Source of the DNA: Sipunculus nudus
Lineage: Eukaryota; Annelida; Sipuncula; Golfingiida; Sipunculidae
Reading direction: 5' to 3'
Length of the DNA stretch: 64,000 nucleotides
Assembly (NCBI GenBank): GCA_026874595.1
Contig: CM049309.1
Location: 28,091,033 to 28,155,032 of the forward strand
Made by a program: the position numbers and the translations under genes. Numbering within the stretch: position 1 is the first letter of the stretch; the number at the start of each line of letters is the position of its first letter. This document shows positions 23,174 through 33,290 of this stretch, in pieces. The notes beneath the pieces were generated by a model. It worked only from the letters and a program-made list of their open reading frames with translations, made no database searches and was not told the DNA's origin.

Positions 23174-23426
23174 AAAAAATTTAGGCAGCTTCTGTAGTCT
23201 AACAGGTAGAACACATGATTTATACCTGGGAGGTGGAAAGTTAAAATCATAGCCTAGAAGTAGTGTGCTTGTCTTGGACGGGCCATGAAAGCCATGATTG
23301 TTACAGAAGATGGACAAGATACTGAAACTTGTACCACCATACTCAACTGATTAGCAGACAGATTAAAATCATGTACAATATTTCAAAAAGAACTATACAG
23401 CTACTTATAAGGTGGTCCAAGATTAC

Positions 23427-23646
23427 CTGCTGATGGCTCAGATGAATTCAAACCAGCTAACATCTTCATGCTGCCTGGGTATTTCACTGCCACCTGGTTC
23501 TTATCCTTCAGGATGGCTGCCATGTCATCTCATTTAGCCATCAACTTTATCATGCCTTCTCATCCAGATATATTCCAAAGAAGTCTCCCTCTATCTATGA
23601 ATGTCAAGTTAGCCAAATCAAGAATCAGTTTGCTTGGAACAGTTTA
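23427..23646 (-). pseudogene. Minus-strand exon 3 of the gene inside the CACTA-like element
   Basis: The acceptor is TTCTATCAG and the donor GTAATC. One frame reads SKLILDLANLTFIDRGRLLWNISG, then two TGA stops, then DDMAAILKDKNQVAVKYPGSMKMLAGLNSSEPSA. Good splice borders with internal stops indicate a decayed exon. It is not recognised. Confidence 0.45.
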
Positions 23647-23964
23647 CTGATAGAACAGGTATTATATAAAACCTTGAATTCACCTACACAAAGTAAAATA
23701 ATAAAATCATTTACATGATGAAAAAGATTAGGTGCCTCTGACTTCTCATATTATTATTGTAGGAGACTTGTTATTCTCAGGTTGAAGAATCTGTACATTG
23801 TAAACAGGATCATGCATGCAACACGTCACTAGTAACTTGTTTACCTTTAGCCTAAAGATCCATTGGGATTATAGTATCATCTGAAAGCGTATTTTCACTG
23901 GTAGGACTAGTGATTGTAATATAGATTTTTTAATAGAAAATCAGGAAGTAATTACCCATATACA

Positions 23965-24083
23965 GGGGCGGATCCAGGATTTAGAAAATGTGTCAAACAG
24001 ACCCTTATGTGTGTGTCTGAGACTCCAACCCCCCCCCCCCCCCCCCCCGAGTCCTGGAACTTAAAGATAAATTGACGCCACTG
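23965..24083. mobile_element. Possible hAT-type MITE
   Basis: It starts CAGGGGCGGATCCAGGA, contains a C-run, and ends GATAAATTGACGCCACTG (CAGTGGCGTC when inverted). These tips are of the hAT kind. An 8-bp flanking duplication is not evident. The same right end occurs at 47,598-47,615. Confidence 0.4.
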
Positions 24084-24120
24084 GCTGTCAGGATTAGCAA
24101 ACCTTAGATATCTCATTTAC

Positions 24121-24270
24121 TTTATATCCAAACATGGGCCTTCTTCTCCACAAATCCAGGGTAACCTCGACACCCTGTCTCTGCCATGTACTCGTGCATC
24201 CTCTCTCTCAGTTCCTGATATTAATGCTGGAGCCACTTGGTCTCGAGCTTGATGGAGGCAGTGTCTGGAT
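24121..24270 (-). pseudogene. Minus-strand exon 2 of the gene inside the CACTA-like element
   Basis: The acceptor is TTATGTTACAG. The exon joins in phase to exon 1 (split GAT codon) and reads DPDTASIKLETKWLQH, a stop, then YQELRERMHEYMAETGCRG and YPGFVEKKAHVWI. The likely donor is GTAAAT at 24,115-24,120. The in-phase junction supports a real spliced ancestor; the stop shows decay. Confidence 0.5.
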
Positions 24271-24639
24271 CTGTAACATAAAATTACCGGTACTCAGAAA
24301 TAATATATATACCGTATGAATCTGTATTAAGCAGGCCCCAGGCAAAGCTGATTCATTGGGATTCAATTTGCATTTTTTTGCAGGAAAACAAGTCATAATA
24401 GAATAACTACTTATTAAAACTACTTCTACTAAAATAATAGTTTCCACTTTACCAGTAAATTGTTCTGTTTTAATACTTACTACCAAGAGTTATTCTATTT
24501 TTCAAGAAATGGAACATTTTTTCTTTAAAGGGGAAAACAATTTTGTACTGTAACCTTTCATTTTTGAAAACATTGTGCACTCATGGAAAACAACTTGGCT
24601 TCATGTCATATTGCACCAACTTGTAATTTAAGTGATTAT

Positions 24640-24650
24640 ATATATATAAT

Positions 24651-24683
<33 letters not shown>

Positions 24684-24722
24684 TTATATAATACACATGT
24701 ACACACACATATATATATTAAA
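24640..24722. repeat. AT/CA microsatellite cluster
   Basis: Interrupted (AT)n with short ACACAC segments. No other content. Confidence 0.85.
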
Positions 24723-25379
24723 TACACATACCGGTATATTTTTTTAATACCGTTGTAAGTTTCCTTATTTGAATTGCCCTACCTATGTTTGATAATTTAT
24801 GAAAAAAACATGACCGTGCATGCATGTCCAGCACTTCAGCCCCTGCTCAGTTATGCGTGACATGCTCTCTCAGACCAAACATGTACGCTCGCACTTGGTA
24901 TTCTCTGCACCAAAGGTGTGTTGGCCCATGTAACTATTTAACTGGTCTTATGCCACTGCAATGATGTTTTAGTTCCACTGATAAAGAATGGAAGGAATAA
25001 ATTGTATGGCACTGAGAAGCTGACAAGTTGGTATTCTCACTGGAATTGGATTAAATCCTGTTGGGTCTCCAATAAAATATAGGCAAAACCTGCCTCCTCT
25101 TACCTTGATCATGTTCTAGGTAAGTAAATCATTATTCTTGTAAGTCGTTTGAGTCAGGTTTACATTTGCACTGAAAAAGACATGATTTGGGTTTTATCTG
25201 ACACATGACTTCTTGGCCTTGACCCTTTTATTCCAAGCGGCCAGGGTCTTACTGCACACAGAACACAGGGTGACCCGAAAGAAATGAACATGCTGTGTAA
25301 AATGATGAAACTTAAATTGGACCACACCAACAATTAATAAGAAAGCCTGTGAAAAGACAATATGTATGACAATATAAAC

Positions 25380-25450
25380 ATATATAAACACACATATCAA
25401 TATTATATATACACTATAATATATATATATGTAAGTATATATATATATAT

Positions 25451-25483
<33 letters not shown>

Positions 25484-25560
25484 CTTATTTAGTATATACT
25501 TATAAAGCATATATATATATATAAATATATATATAAATATATATTCATTTAAAATATCTT
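25380..25560. repeat. AT/CA microsatellite cluster
   Basis: Several (AT)n and one ACACAC tract, interrupted. The short open frame across it encodes only tyrosine-isoleucine repeats and is an artefact. Confidence 0.85.
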
Positions 25561-25846
25561 TTGAAGATGTTACTATTTTAATGATATTTTATAAAGGAAT
25601 ATATATTTTTCATTATATTCCTGTGACGTCACACAAACATGTTTTTTAATATTTCATTTTATTTGTACTTAATTTATATTCATATTAAACATTTAAATAT
25701 TTATTGGAAGGGGCATATGACATATTAAAGGCATTGGAACCGAAGCCCCCCCCTCCTCCCCCCCCCCACACACACACAGACACACCACACACAAAAATTG
25801 AAAGTTGGGGTGGGGGCAATTTAATGGAATAGTTTAGCCCATATGC

Positions 25847-25847
<1 letters not shown>

Positions 25848-25912
<65 letters not shown>
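25848..25912. repeat. (AT)n microsatellite
   Basis: About 64 bp of pure AT dinucleotide. Confidence 0.95.
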
Positions 25913-25917
<5 letters not shown>

Positions 25918-26552
25918 GTCCTAAATTTTAATTGTGTAAAATTACCTGAAATCTCTATATTTTTTCTTAAACATTTTTTTATGGGCCAACTTGGCCCAAG
26001 GTTAGTGTCCTTCTGTAAAGATTTCCTATAGGATTTTTGTCACCAATATATATTATATATAATATATATATATATATTATTTATATATTTTTCAAAGAAA
26101 TGATGTTCCCACGGGCCACGCCTATGTTTCTTCTAACATCTAGCTGTCAAACAAATAAATTTAGTCTGCGCATGCGCACTATTTGACAGTATGCATGGTT
26201 TCCCTTCGTATCGTGCTCCCTGTGGCAGAACAGTCAGCCATTAATTTTTATTTACACCAAAACACTGCTTCATATTCATAAGAAAAATTAAGAAGGGTAC
26301 AAAAAAATAAAAGAACATTTTCTCTTTGGAATATGAACATTTTTAGAATCGGATGACTTAGAATATGCAAGATGTTATTGGATTCTAATGAAGTGATCTA
26401 ATGTTTTTTACATCATCAATCGATCATGACGGCAATGAATTTAGCGTGTCGGTTTTAAACTAAATACACTGGTTAAAGTCAGTTCTAAAAATACTTTACA
26501 GCCAAATTAAATACCAAAGCCAGTGAAATCTAACCAGAAAAATAAGCCTTAC

Positions 26553-26640
26553 CCTTTATATGGCCTGTGAAAAACACCCAGGTCCCTTGCTCCTGCTTCA
26601 ACTTCAACTTTTCAAGCATCTTCTTCACCAATTTGTCCAT
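26553..26640 (-). pseudogene. Minus-strand exon 1 (start) of the gene inside the CACTA-like element
   Basis: An ATG at 26,640-26,638 opens MDKLVKKMLEKLKLKQEQGTWVFFTGHIKG, ending at a canonical GTAAGG donor. A lysine-rich amphipathic start about 270 bp inside the right tip suggests transcription from the right end toward the left. Together with exons 2-5 it forms a 6.5-kb broken gene running against the window's plus strand. I do not recognise the protein. It may be an element gene or captured host DNA. Confidence 0.5.
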
Positions 26641-26784
26641 GTTGAACTAGAAGACGCTACAAAACACGTGGACAACACGCAGCTCCTATGCAGCATCCAA
26701 TGAGGAAAGGCGATCGCGCACGTGCCCCCGTGTCAGAAACAAATCTAAATGTTACTTTGTATCAGATTATCAGTTTGTGGGCAA

Positions 26785-26900
26785 CCAATTGGCCGCGGTC
26801 GGTGTCAACCAATATTTTGGGCTCTACTCAAACAATATTTGGTTGATTTTAACCAATATCTGCTTCAACCAATTAAATTGGTAGCTGTTTCAACCAATCC
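26785..26900. repeat. Subterminal GGTTGA/CAACC repeat cluster, right
   Basis: Units of CAACCAAT and GGTTGATTTTAACCAA repeat here in both orientations, matching the left cluster. They probably are transposase-binding or end-recognition repeats by analogy with CACTA elements. Confidence 0.7.
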
Positions 26901-26965
26901 GTTTTTAGAGTGTACACTTTAAATATTCAGTTTCCAAACAAAACATTATTTCTTCTTATTCTCAG

Positions 26966-27435
26966 GCTTCTCAAACAGTATCAGTTTCAGTTTTGAAGAC
27001 AACGAACAAGTACCTTTGCGCCCTTTTTGGGACTAGGAGTAAGTGCCAAGATATGAACCATGTTTGGCACACACTTCTTCCCAACAAGATTCCGCAGAGA
27101 AAAACAAAGCAAACTCTGTCTAAGCTCAGTTCCTTTGACCCCGCAAACCTTCCCCCTGCCTCTATGTCCTTGAGCAGAAAATCTCCAGAGTCAAACTTGT
27201 CAACCATATCTCGGCTAATGGGACCCCTGAAACATGGTTAGGTGAAAGAGGTAATTTCATCCCTAAATTGTTTGATGGAGAGCGAGTTCCGGATAACCTG
27301 TTTTATGAAGAAACGGAGATAAAGGATGATGACATCAGCGATATTGATAATTATGAAGAAGACAGTGAAAGTGACAATGGGAGCAGTGTTCAATTCAGGG
27401 AATATATAAACTCACTTAACGTGATAATTATTTAA
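26966..27435 (+). pseudogene. C-terminal fragment resembling the EADTR family
   Basis: The fragment begins just after an acceptor-like TTATTCTCAG (26,956-26,965). The first frame reads TNKYLCALFGTRSKCQDMNHVW...SFDPANLPP. It then shifts frame to LYVLEQKISRVKLVNHI...TPETWLGERGNFIPK and an acidic tail EIKDDDISDIDNYEEDSESDN, ending at TAA 27,433-27,435. The order LY/FG..S..N..R, LPP, a helical L.QK..R..LV..I block, then W and an acidic tail parallels the C-terminal fragment at 13,628-14,226. It is therefore probably a relative, but diverged and frameshifted. It lies just inside the left arm of the second long-TIR element. Confidence 0.45.
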
Positions 27436-29789
27436 GCTAATGAGCTTATTTCATGCACATAACAATATTCAACTTAGTTTTATTGTATACTAGAAATTAG
27501 ATCAAAATTTTAGTTTTTTATGGTATTAGCATAAATTTTTAATCATTATCTTAAGTTAAGCCCAACTTCGACCACGGCACATTTTGTTTTTCCTTTGAAC
27601 ACTGTTGATTTCATTTTAACAGCATATACACAAGATTGAATCTTTTAATATCTGAAATATCAAAGGAATTGATTAAAAATTTCAAAGATTGATTAAGAAA
27701 AGCATTTTTTTCAATTTACACAGACCATGTCAACTGTTTTTTATATCAACCTCACCCAGCTCACTTTGGATGGGCTTCCGCTCTGCCCCCCCCCCCCCCC
27801 CCAGGATGATGTTTCAACTAGATGAATATTGTACTTTTCTATATTTTATTCATTCTTGTTCAAGACTTGCTACATTTTGGATTATAAATTGTATCACAAG
27901 GTGTTAAAATGTTTAAAGTGAACATTTAATTATGTCCACAAACTTATGAATTGCTACTAAATTGTTGATGCTTATAAGATGAGGATTTCCTTACATCAGA
28001 ACAGTAAAATCCTTTGAATATTTTTTTTCACCAGCCCTATTCAGTCGCCTGCATGTCACCCTTGTTGACCTTTCAGGCTAATTATACACGGTTCAAGCGG
28101 GAAATACTGAGCAGCTAGCTCGCTCTTGGCAGATCACATCTTGCCCCAGGTGCCCAGCCCCCTACTCTAGTAGTTGTTTTGGTCAACAACATATCGATAA
28201 ACAATTATGATTTTTTATTGGTTTATAATAACAACTTTAAAAAGGTAATGGAAAAGGGAATTAATAGTTAATGAGTAACCTTGCAAATATACAGCTGTTG
28301 TATGGATCTTGTATGAATGGCCCTAAGTGCATTCCATAGGACACCATGTAGTCACCTTTGGGTATTATTCATTTCAAACTTAATAATGAAAAAAAAATTG
28401 AATAAAATTGATTTATGCATTTAAGGATGCAGTTGATTATATAAAAATTTATCTAAATTTACAGGTATTTCCCAAGTGTTTCAATTTGTAAATTTATATT
28501 ATTTGCAAAATTTAGAAAAAAATAAAATATGTCAAAAATATAAAATTTTACTCAGATAAATTACAGATGTCATTATGTTGGACTTATGATATCAAGAGTC
28601 ATGGCTATAACAGATGTCACATCGATGCCTTTCGGGGGTCCTCGGTGGTATGATTTCCAACCTAGGGCCCGCAGGTGCAGTAGTCACCGGGCCTGGTTAA
28701 CGCCAGGATATAAAATGAGAGGAAGCGTGTGATACTGCCCTGTCATGTAGTCCGAAACCGGAATGGAAATCTGCAGATGTACAAATACTTAGTTAAGCTA
28801 GCATTAAAAAAATGCAGGCGGTTACCTCCAACAACAACAAAAAATCTAAAAAAAAAAAAATCAAAATTTAAATTAAAGATCCCTTTATTTCCTCATCTCC
28901 AGTTTGCTCCTTGTATAACTTATTGGGTGTTCTATTCCTTGAATTATTCAAATGTGATTAAACAAATCAGAGCTAAGACAAGTTCTTATTATGTCTACAA
29001 TGTTAATAATAACTGTCCAAAGACTGTTGCTATGTCCAGTGTGTAGAACATAAATTAACATATTTTAAACATAAATTAAAGCCGTATTTCCAGTTACTTA
29101 TGAACCTTATTTAAAGGGACATTATCATAGCAATTTAATGCGTATTCTCTCAAACTCAAAGTTCAGTTTTGCTTTATGCAAATGTTTCACAGCAAAACCA
29201 TCCCAGGACTTCACACAAGGCTGTTTGACACCGTTTTATTGCTCTGTGTGTTTATGAACACAGTCCACGTGTGTCTGTTTACCATAACAAGGCCGTGTGA
29301 CCGGAGGTTCGATTGTGAGCCTCAACACGCAATGTTCAGCCGGCGGAAACATGTATTACATTTTCGGGGCCAAGTCAGTCAGGGCACCGCATGATTGACA
29401 GGTGTTGTGGTTGAGTCCCGACCGATGTGTTATGTTGACACTTGTGATCGCGCCCGGTCCACTGTTATTAATACTTGTTTACAGGAGTAAGCAAACAGTT
29501 TCAGGACAATATTTTGGGAGGTACAAATTTATTTTAAAAGGAAGAAGCTTTTTTCGTGTTAATACGACATGCTTTATAGGTGAATGGGCCCCCATTTAAA
29601 TTTGTGAAATTTGTATGTCTTAGATTCTCAACAATTTTATTTGACTGAAACTGAATAAAAATTCATGAGATACAATTTACATGATAAATCTGACAAAATG
29701 GTGTAGCATCAGGCAAAGTCACTCCATTTCCAAATGTAAATGATTTAAATTGACCGAAATCCTCTTCGCTATATAGCTGGATTTCATCA
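27436..29789. other. AT-rich interior of the second long-TIR element
   Basis: No gene is recognised. There is an 18-bp C-run near 27,787-27,804, and a few short open frames without family features. Confidence 0.4.
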
Positions 29790-29889
29790 AAATCTTTCAT
29801 AACCATGGTTCCTTAGTCTAAATGAGTTGGTTATTATACCTACAATAGTTATTAAGAAGAATTAATTTTATGTTTTGAAACTGGTTTCA

Positions 29890-30147
29890 AACATTTAAGT
29901 GTATGTACGTTCCGCCAGTGAATAAGAGAATCATCCCTTGATAAATCAGTGTAGTCAAAATCGTCTATATTACCGCACAACGGATCAAGCTGACCTTATA
30001 AGTTGTTTCGCATACCTGATGACCATGACCTTAAACCAAGTAACTTGGCTTTGAGAACTACTTTATCTGAAACTCGTTCAATCAATCTCCGACTGAAACT
30101 ATGATACTGTGTTAAAATAAAAATAGATAGAGAGATTTCGTGCAAGA
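29890..30147 (-). repeat. Right terminal inverted repeat, second long-TIR element
   Basis: This is the minus-strand partner of 17,206-17,452. Weaker pairing extends down to about 29,820 against 26,913-26,965. It preserves the sequence that the CACTA-like element interrupts on the other arm. Confidence 0.65.
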
Positions 30148-30774
30148 ACACGAAATTGATGTTAACTTTTCAGTTTGTTAAATTCATTCTTCCAGTTCAA
30201 GCAGATGAATATTAACAAAAGGAGGATGTTTTGTGAAGTTGTATACATTGAGTCATTTTTTAAATTTATCTTGGGAAGAATATGCTACAATAATTAAGTA
30301 AGCAGATTTTCTCTTCTTATGATCTTGTAAAGCATGTGATCTTTTATGTTTGCTTATTAGATGATGGGTTTACAATTTGTCTATGATAATGATCAACGGC
30401 ATCCAAAGGGTTAAAAGATTTACAAAATAATTGGTTTCATTCTTTGATTTAGTTCAGGCAAAGGCGCTGTTAAGCCAAAGGTGACTAATGTGGTAACTTA
30501 TTGATCTATGTTTCTTCAGCATATTTGTGGGTTTTCCTCTTCCACTGTTTAAAATCCAAGCATTTTGATAGCAAAAACAAAGACATCCCATTTTAATTAT
30601 GAATTCTGTGGCAGGGTTTTAAAGTGTGAAAAAAAACTGAAAATCTCAATTTTATCCAACACACAGTCAAAACATTGGGGGGTATAATACAATGGGCCAT
30701 ACCCCCCTTGTCAAAAATTTGGGGGTATATATACCTCCCATCCCCCCCCCCCCCCCCCGGGATCAACGCCTATG

Positions 30775-31520
30775 GACAATATGCCTTTTAAAAGTCAAGA
30801 AATGCACTCGTTTGCTGATGAGTGGGGCTTCACAGTGGAAACATCATGCTCAAGGTACCCTCAGCCCAATGGACAGAGTGAGAGGCTAATAGGGACAGTT
30901 AAACAGCTTCTGTGCAAAGCACTTAAATCAGGCCCAAGTCCAGAATTAGCTTTACTGGCGTATCGCAACAACCCGGTGTCTGATTGACAGAACTCGCCCA
31001 TAGAGCTACTGATGAGCCTATGCGCCGAGAGAAATTACCTTTCTCACCAAAAATGTTAATGCCAAAAGTTGTTAAAGACGCATCAGCTTAGTTGAAACAG
31101 CGTCAAAATAAACAGAAAGCATACTATGATCGTGGCACGACAACTTTATCAAAGCTAGCTGTAGGGGATAGTGTTAGAGTGCGCTTCAATAACACCTGGA
31201 AGAAAGCAATTGTGACTGGAGTGCACAGGGCACCGAGATCTTATCTCGTTACGACAGAGGATGGTGCGGTGTATTGGCGAATTCGTAGATTTATCAGCAA
31301 ATCAATGGAACCCAGACCTGCTGTAACATGGGCACCTGAAGTTGCAGTTCCAGTACAACAGGATGAACCGCTATTACTGGCAGATCCTCATCCAGGTGAT
31401 CAACGTGGTGAACACCAGGGCGTTCCAGATAGGCAGCCAGATCCAGAGGCGTAGGTGGGGCACCAGACCAAGACGTGTACCGCAACATTTCAGAGACTTT
31501 TTTATGAATTAAGAGCAAAC
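30775..31520 (+). pseudogene. Ty3/gypsy element 1: rest of integrase core and C-terminal tail
   Basis: The integrase core resumes directly at the second copy of GACAATAT, with the NMPF...FADEWGF region, then SRYPQPNGQSERLIGTVK with the conserved catalytic Glu (the E of SERLIGT). A YRNNPVSD segment and decayed SPIELLMS follow. After frameshifts comes KQRQNKQKAYYDRG, GDSVRVRFNNTW, PRSYLVTTEDG and IRRF, the usual post-core barrel domain. The tail is proline and acidic rich and ends at a stop near 31,452. Broken integrase sequence on both sides of the 14.7-kb insert proves they were one gene. Confidence 0.85.
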
Positions 31521-31970
31521 TTACCTTCTGATGCATCCCTCTTAAGTTGTTATTTGAGTGGATTGATATTTAAGTTTCAACAGATTTTATGACAATCATT
31601 TAAGTAAGATTACTTCTTTAAGTTTAATATTAAGTTCATTCCGTACTCTGAGCAAAGTTCCATATTTGACATTACTGAGGATTTTCTAATTTAAACCAGA
31701 TGGGCACTTGCCGTTTTCTTGTAAACCAAAGGACTTGAACAGTGATGGATTATTTTACATTTAATGGTTGTTTATATGCAAAACGCTAACTTTGAAACTC
31801 TGAAAGTTTATCTAATTTCATCAAAGGGAGGATATCATGTATCTAATGCATGTCCTTATGGTGCTGCCAACTATCCATGTACGTGGAACTATATTTTGGG
31901 CTACATTATATACGGTATTAAAGTAAGGCCGCCTTGTCGTTTGTCTCTCTCGAACGTGTGATATAACACT
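31521..31970 (+). repeat. Probable 3' untranslated part and LTR of gypsy element 1
   Basis: A purine-rich AAAGGGAGGATA (about 31,824-31,835) resembles a polypurine tract. Just after it, TGTATCTAATGCATG could be the start of an LTR, with a TATTAAAG signal at about 31,915. No second LTR is available for comparison, so the limits are guesses. Confidence 0.35.
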
Positions 31971-32690
31971 GACCTCTTATATTAGAACGATTTTGAAAAT
32001 ATGATTTTATTTTCCCTAATCAATCAACAAACTAAAGTTGAATATCCGTTTAATTTTTTGGCGCACTTCCTTTTCGAGGCAAAGTCCACAGCCTAACCAG
32101 CTCCGGTACGATTCCTAGCCAGCCTCTTTTCCCATATTCATGTCAATGTCCTAGCCAGTCGAGCCAAGCGCGGTTATTGCAAGACATATACGCAGTTATG
32201 TACAGTTGGTCATCGCCGATGTCGCCCCCGATATAATATCTACTTGACATGGAGTAAAATCAGCTTAACATCTTGGACACATCGGGCATATCGGGATGAC
32301 ATCTGGATTTTTTTAAACATTTTCAAAAATGTTTAGTGTCTGGGTCACTCCGGAACATATCGGGGTTACATCGGCTATGCATCGGAAAAGTATCGGAACA
32401 GCATACTGGGACAAACCGCGGTGAAATCAAAGATGTATAAGCCAGTCTTTAAGCGCGAGTGTCAGTGTTTAGGCCTATATGAGTTGGTAGATTAACGAAA
32501 ACATCAGAATTGATAGCACGCACAAACACAACCCAGCTGCTGAAGGTAAATATACATGATAGAACAATCTGCAAACGCTTAAACACAGAATAAACACATA
32601 AACCCGAAATCTATCTTTACAAGCGAACTCGGACAAGCAATATGGCCTAAGTTCCATTCTTCTCTATATATCATTCTAATCTGCGAGTTT
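31971..32690. other. Unassigned interval
   Basis: No gene or repeat is recognised. A few CGGGATGACATC/CATCGG phrases recur near 32,280-32,400. Confidence 0.4.
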
Positions 32691-32714
32691 GGCAAGCATG
32701 TTATTCAGTTACGA

Positions 32715-33240
32715 ATGTCTGTTTGATTGTCTGTCTGCCTGTCTGTCTGGCTGTCTCCAGCCTTAAACGCACAGTTTTGCAACGATCGCTTTCAAACTTA
32801 CACAGTTGGTGTAAAACCAAAAGGCCCCGAACCCTATTGATTTTTGTCATTATCGGTCAAAGGTCAAGGTCATCAAAAGTACACAAAATGATCTTTTTTT
32901 CATATCTTTGTCACTATTAATCGTATCTACTTCAGCTGTAGCTCATTTTAATCGTCATTCCAAGGCATTTCTTCTGGTGTGTAGCTGACACAATTTGCCA
33001 TAACCATGGTATAGCATTTTTGGGGAGAAAGTGATGATATTTGAAAAATCAGTGGACTAATTTGTCAGTTTTAACGCTAGAGAGGTCCAGTTTTTTTGCA
33101 TTAGGTAGCATTCAATTAGTACTACAGCATTTCATTAAAAGTCTCCCAATATCTCGTAAAACATCACGCCAAACGAGATATTTCGACATTTCATTCATCT
33201 TGCCCTTGATGCCACAATGTTACAGGAATCTTTAAGAAAC
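32715..33240 (+). repeat. Fragment of the CTGTCTGTCTG-headed interspersed repeat group
   Basis: GTCTGTCTGCCTGTCTGTC is followed by ACAGTTTTGCAACGATCG and TCAAAGGTCAAGGTCATCAA phrases typical of the modular repeats elsewhere in the window. It is not coding. Confidence 0.45.
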
Positions 33241-33290
33241 TGACTTATCGTAAGTCCTACACTAGTATCTCTGTTTTTTTATTTTCGTTT

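Larger units (their letters stand above)
17455..26912. mobile_element. CACTA/EnSpm-like element, 9.46 kb, TA target duplication
   Basis: The tips are CACTCTAAAAATGGATCGGTT on the left and, inverted from 26,912, CACTCTAAAAACGGATTGGTT. They are flanked by TA at 17,453-17,454 and 26,913-26,914. The uninterrupted target can be read from the opposite arm of the host element (GTACATACACTT near 29,900 on the minus strand), so the TA duplication is directly supported. Both ends carry clusters of GGTTGA/TCAACC hairpin units. CACT tips, a 2-bp duplication and subterminal repeats fit the CACTA/EnSpm group. A Tc1/mariner-like origin is the alternative, given the TA target. The interior has a broken minus-strand multi-exon gene, repeat fragments, AT microsatellites and a G-run. 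Confidence 0.7.
17206..30147. mobile_element. Second long-TIR element, ~3.5 kb before being split
   Basis: Sequence from about 17,206 (TGCACGAAACC) to 17,452 is matched in reverse orientation by 29,890-30,147 (ends TTTCGTGCA). Landmarks are GATAAAGTAGTTCTCAAAG, GATTGATT, TTGATCCGTTGT and GCGGAACGTACATACACTT. The left arm is interrupted at 17,453 by the CACTA-like element and continues at 26,913. The pairing therefore runs about 330 bp per arm. Subtracting the nested insert leaves about 3.5 kb. The only coding trace is a C-terminal EADTR-like fragment (26,966-27,435). Exact tips and target duplication are not resolved. Confidence 0.65.
16107..30774. mobile_element. hAT-like insertion (outer), 14.7 kb with nested content
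   Basis: An 8-bp direct repeat, GACAATAT, lies at 16,099-16,106 and 30,775-30,782. The tips are CAGTGGCGTAG on the left and, read inward from the right, CATAGGCGTTG, an imperfect 11-bp inverted repeat. An 8-bp duplication with CAG.GGCG-type tips is typical of hAT transposons. Removing the insert and one duplication copy restores the gypsy integrase frame, which confirms the boundaries. Only about 16,107-17,205 and 30,148-30,774 belong to this outer element; the rest is a second nested element. G-rich and C-rich runs sit just inside both ends. A possible hAT C-terminal exon lies on the minus strand at 16,671-16,741. Confidence 0.8.

Noticed and set aside
28729-29046. 105-codon open frame preceded by ATATAAAATG
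   Set aside because: No homology or splice signals recognised, and the TATA-like string is expected by chance in AT-rich DNA.
29290-29330. tRNA-like GGAGGTTCGATTGTGAGCC
   Set aside because: No cloverleaf can be assembled around the TTCGA string.
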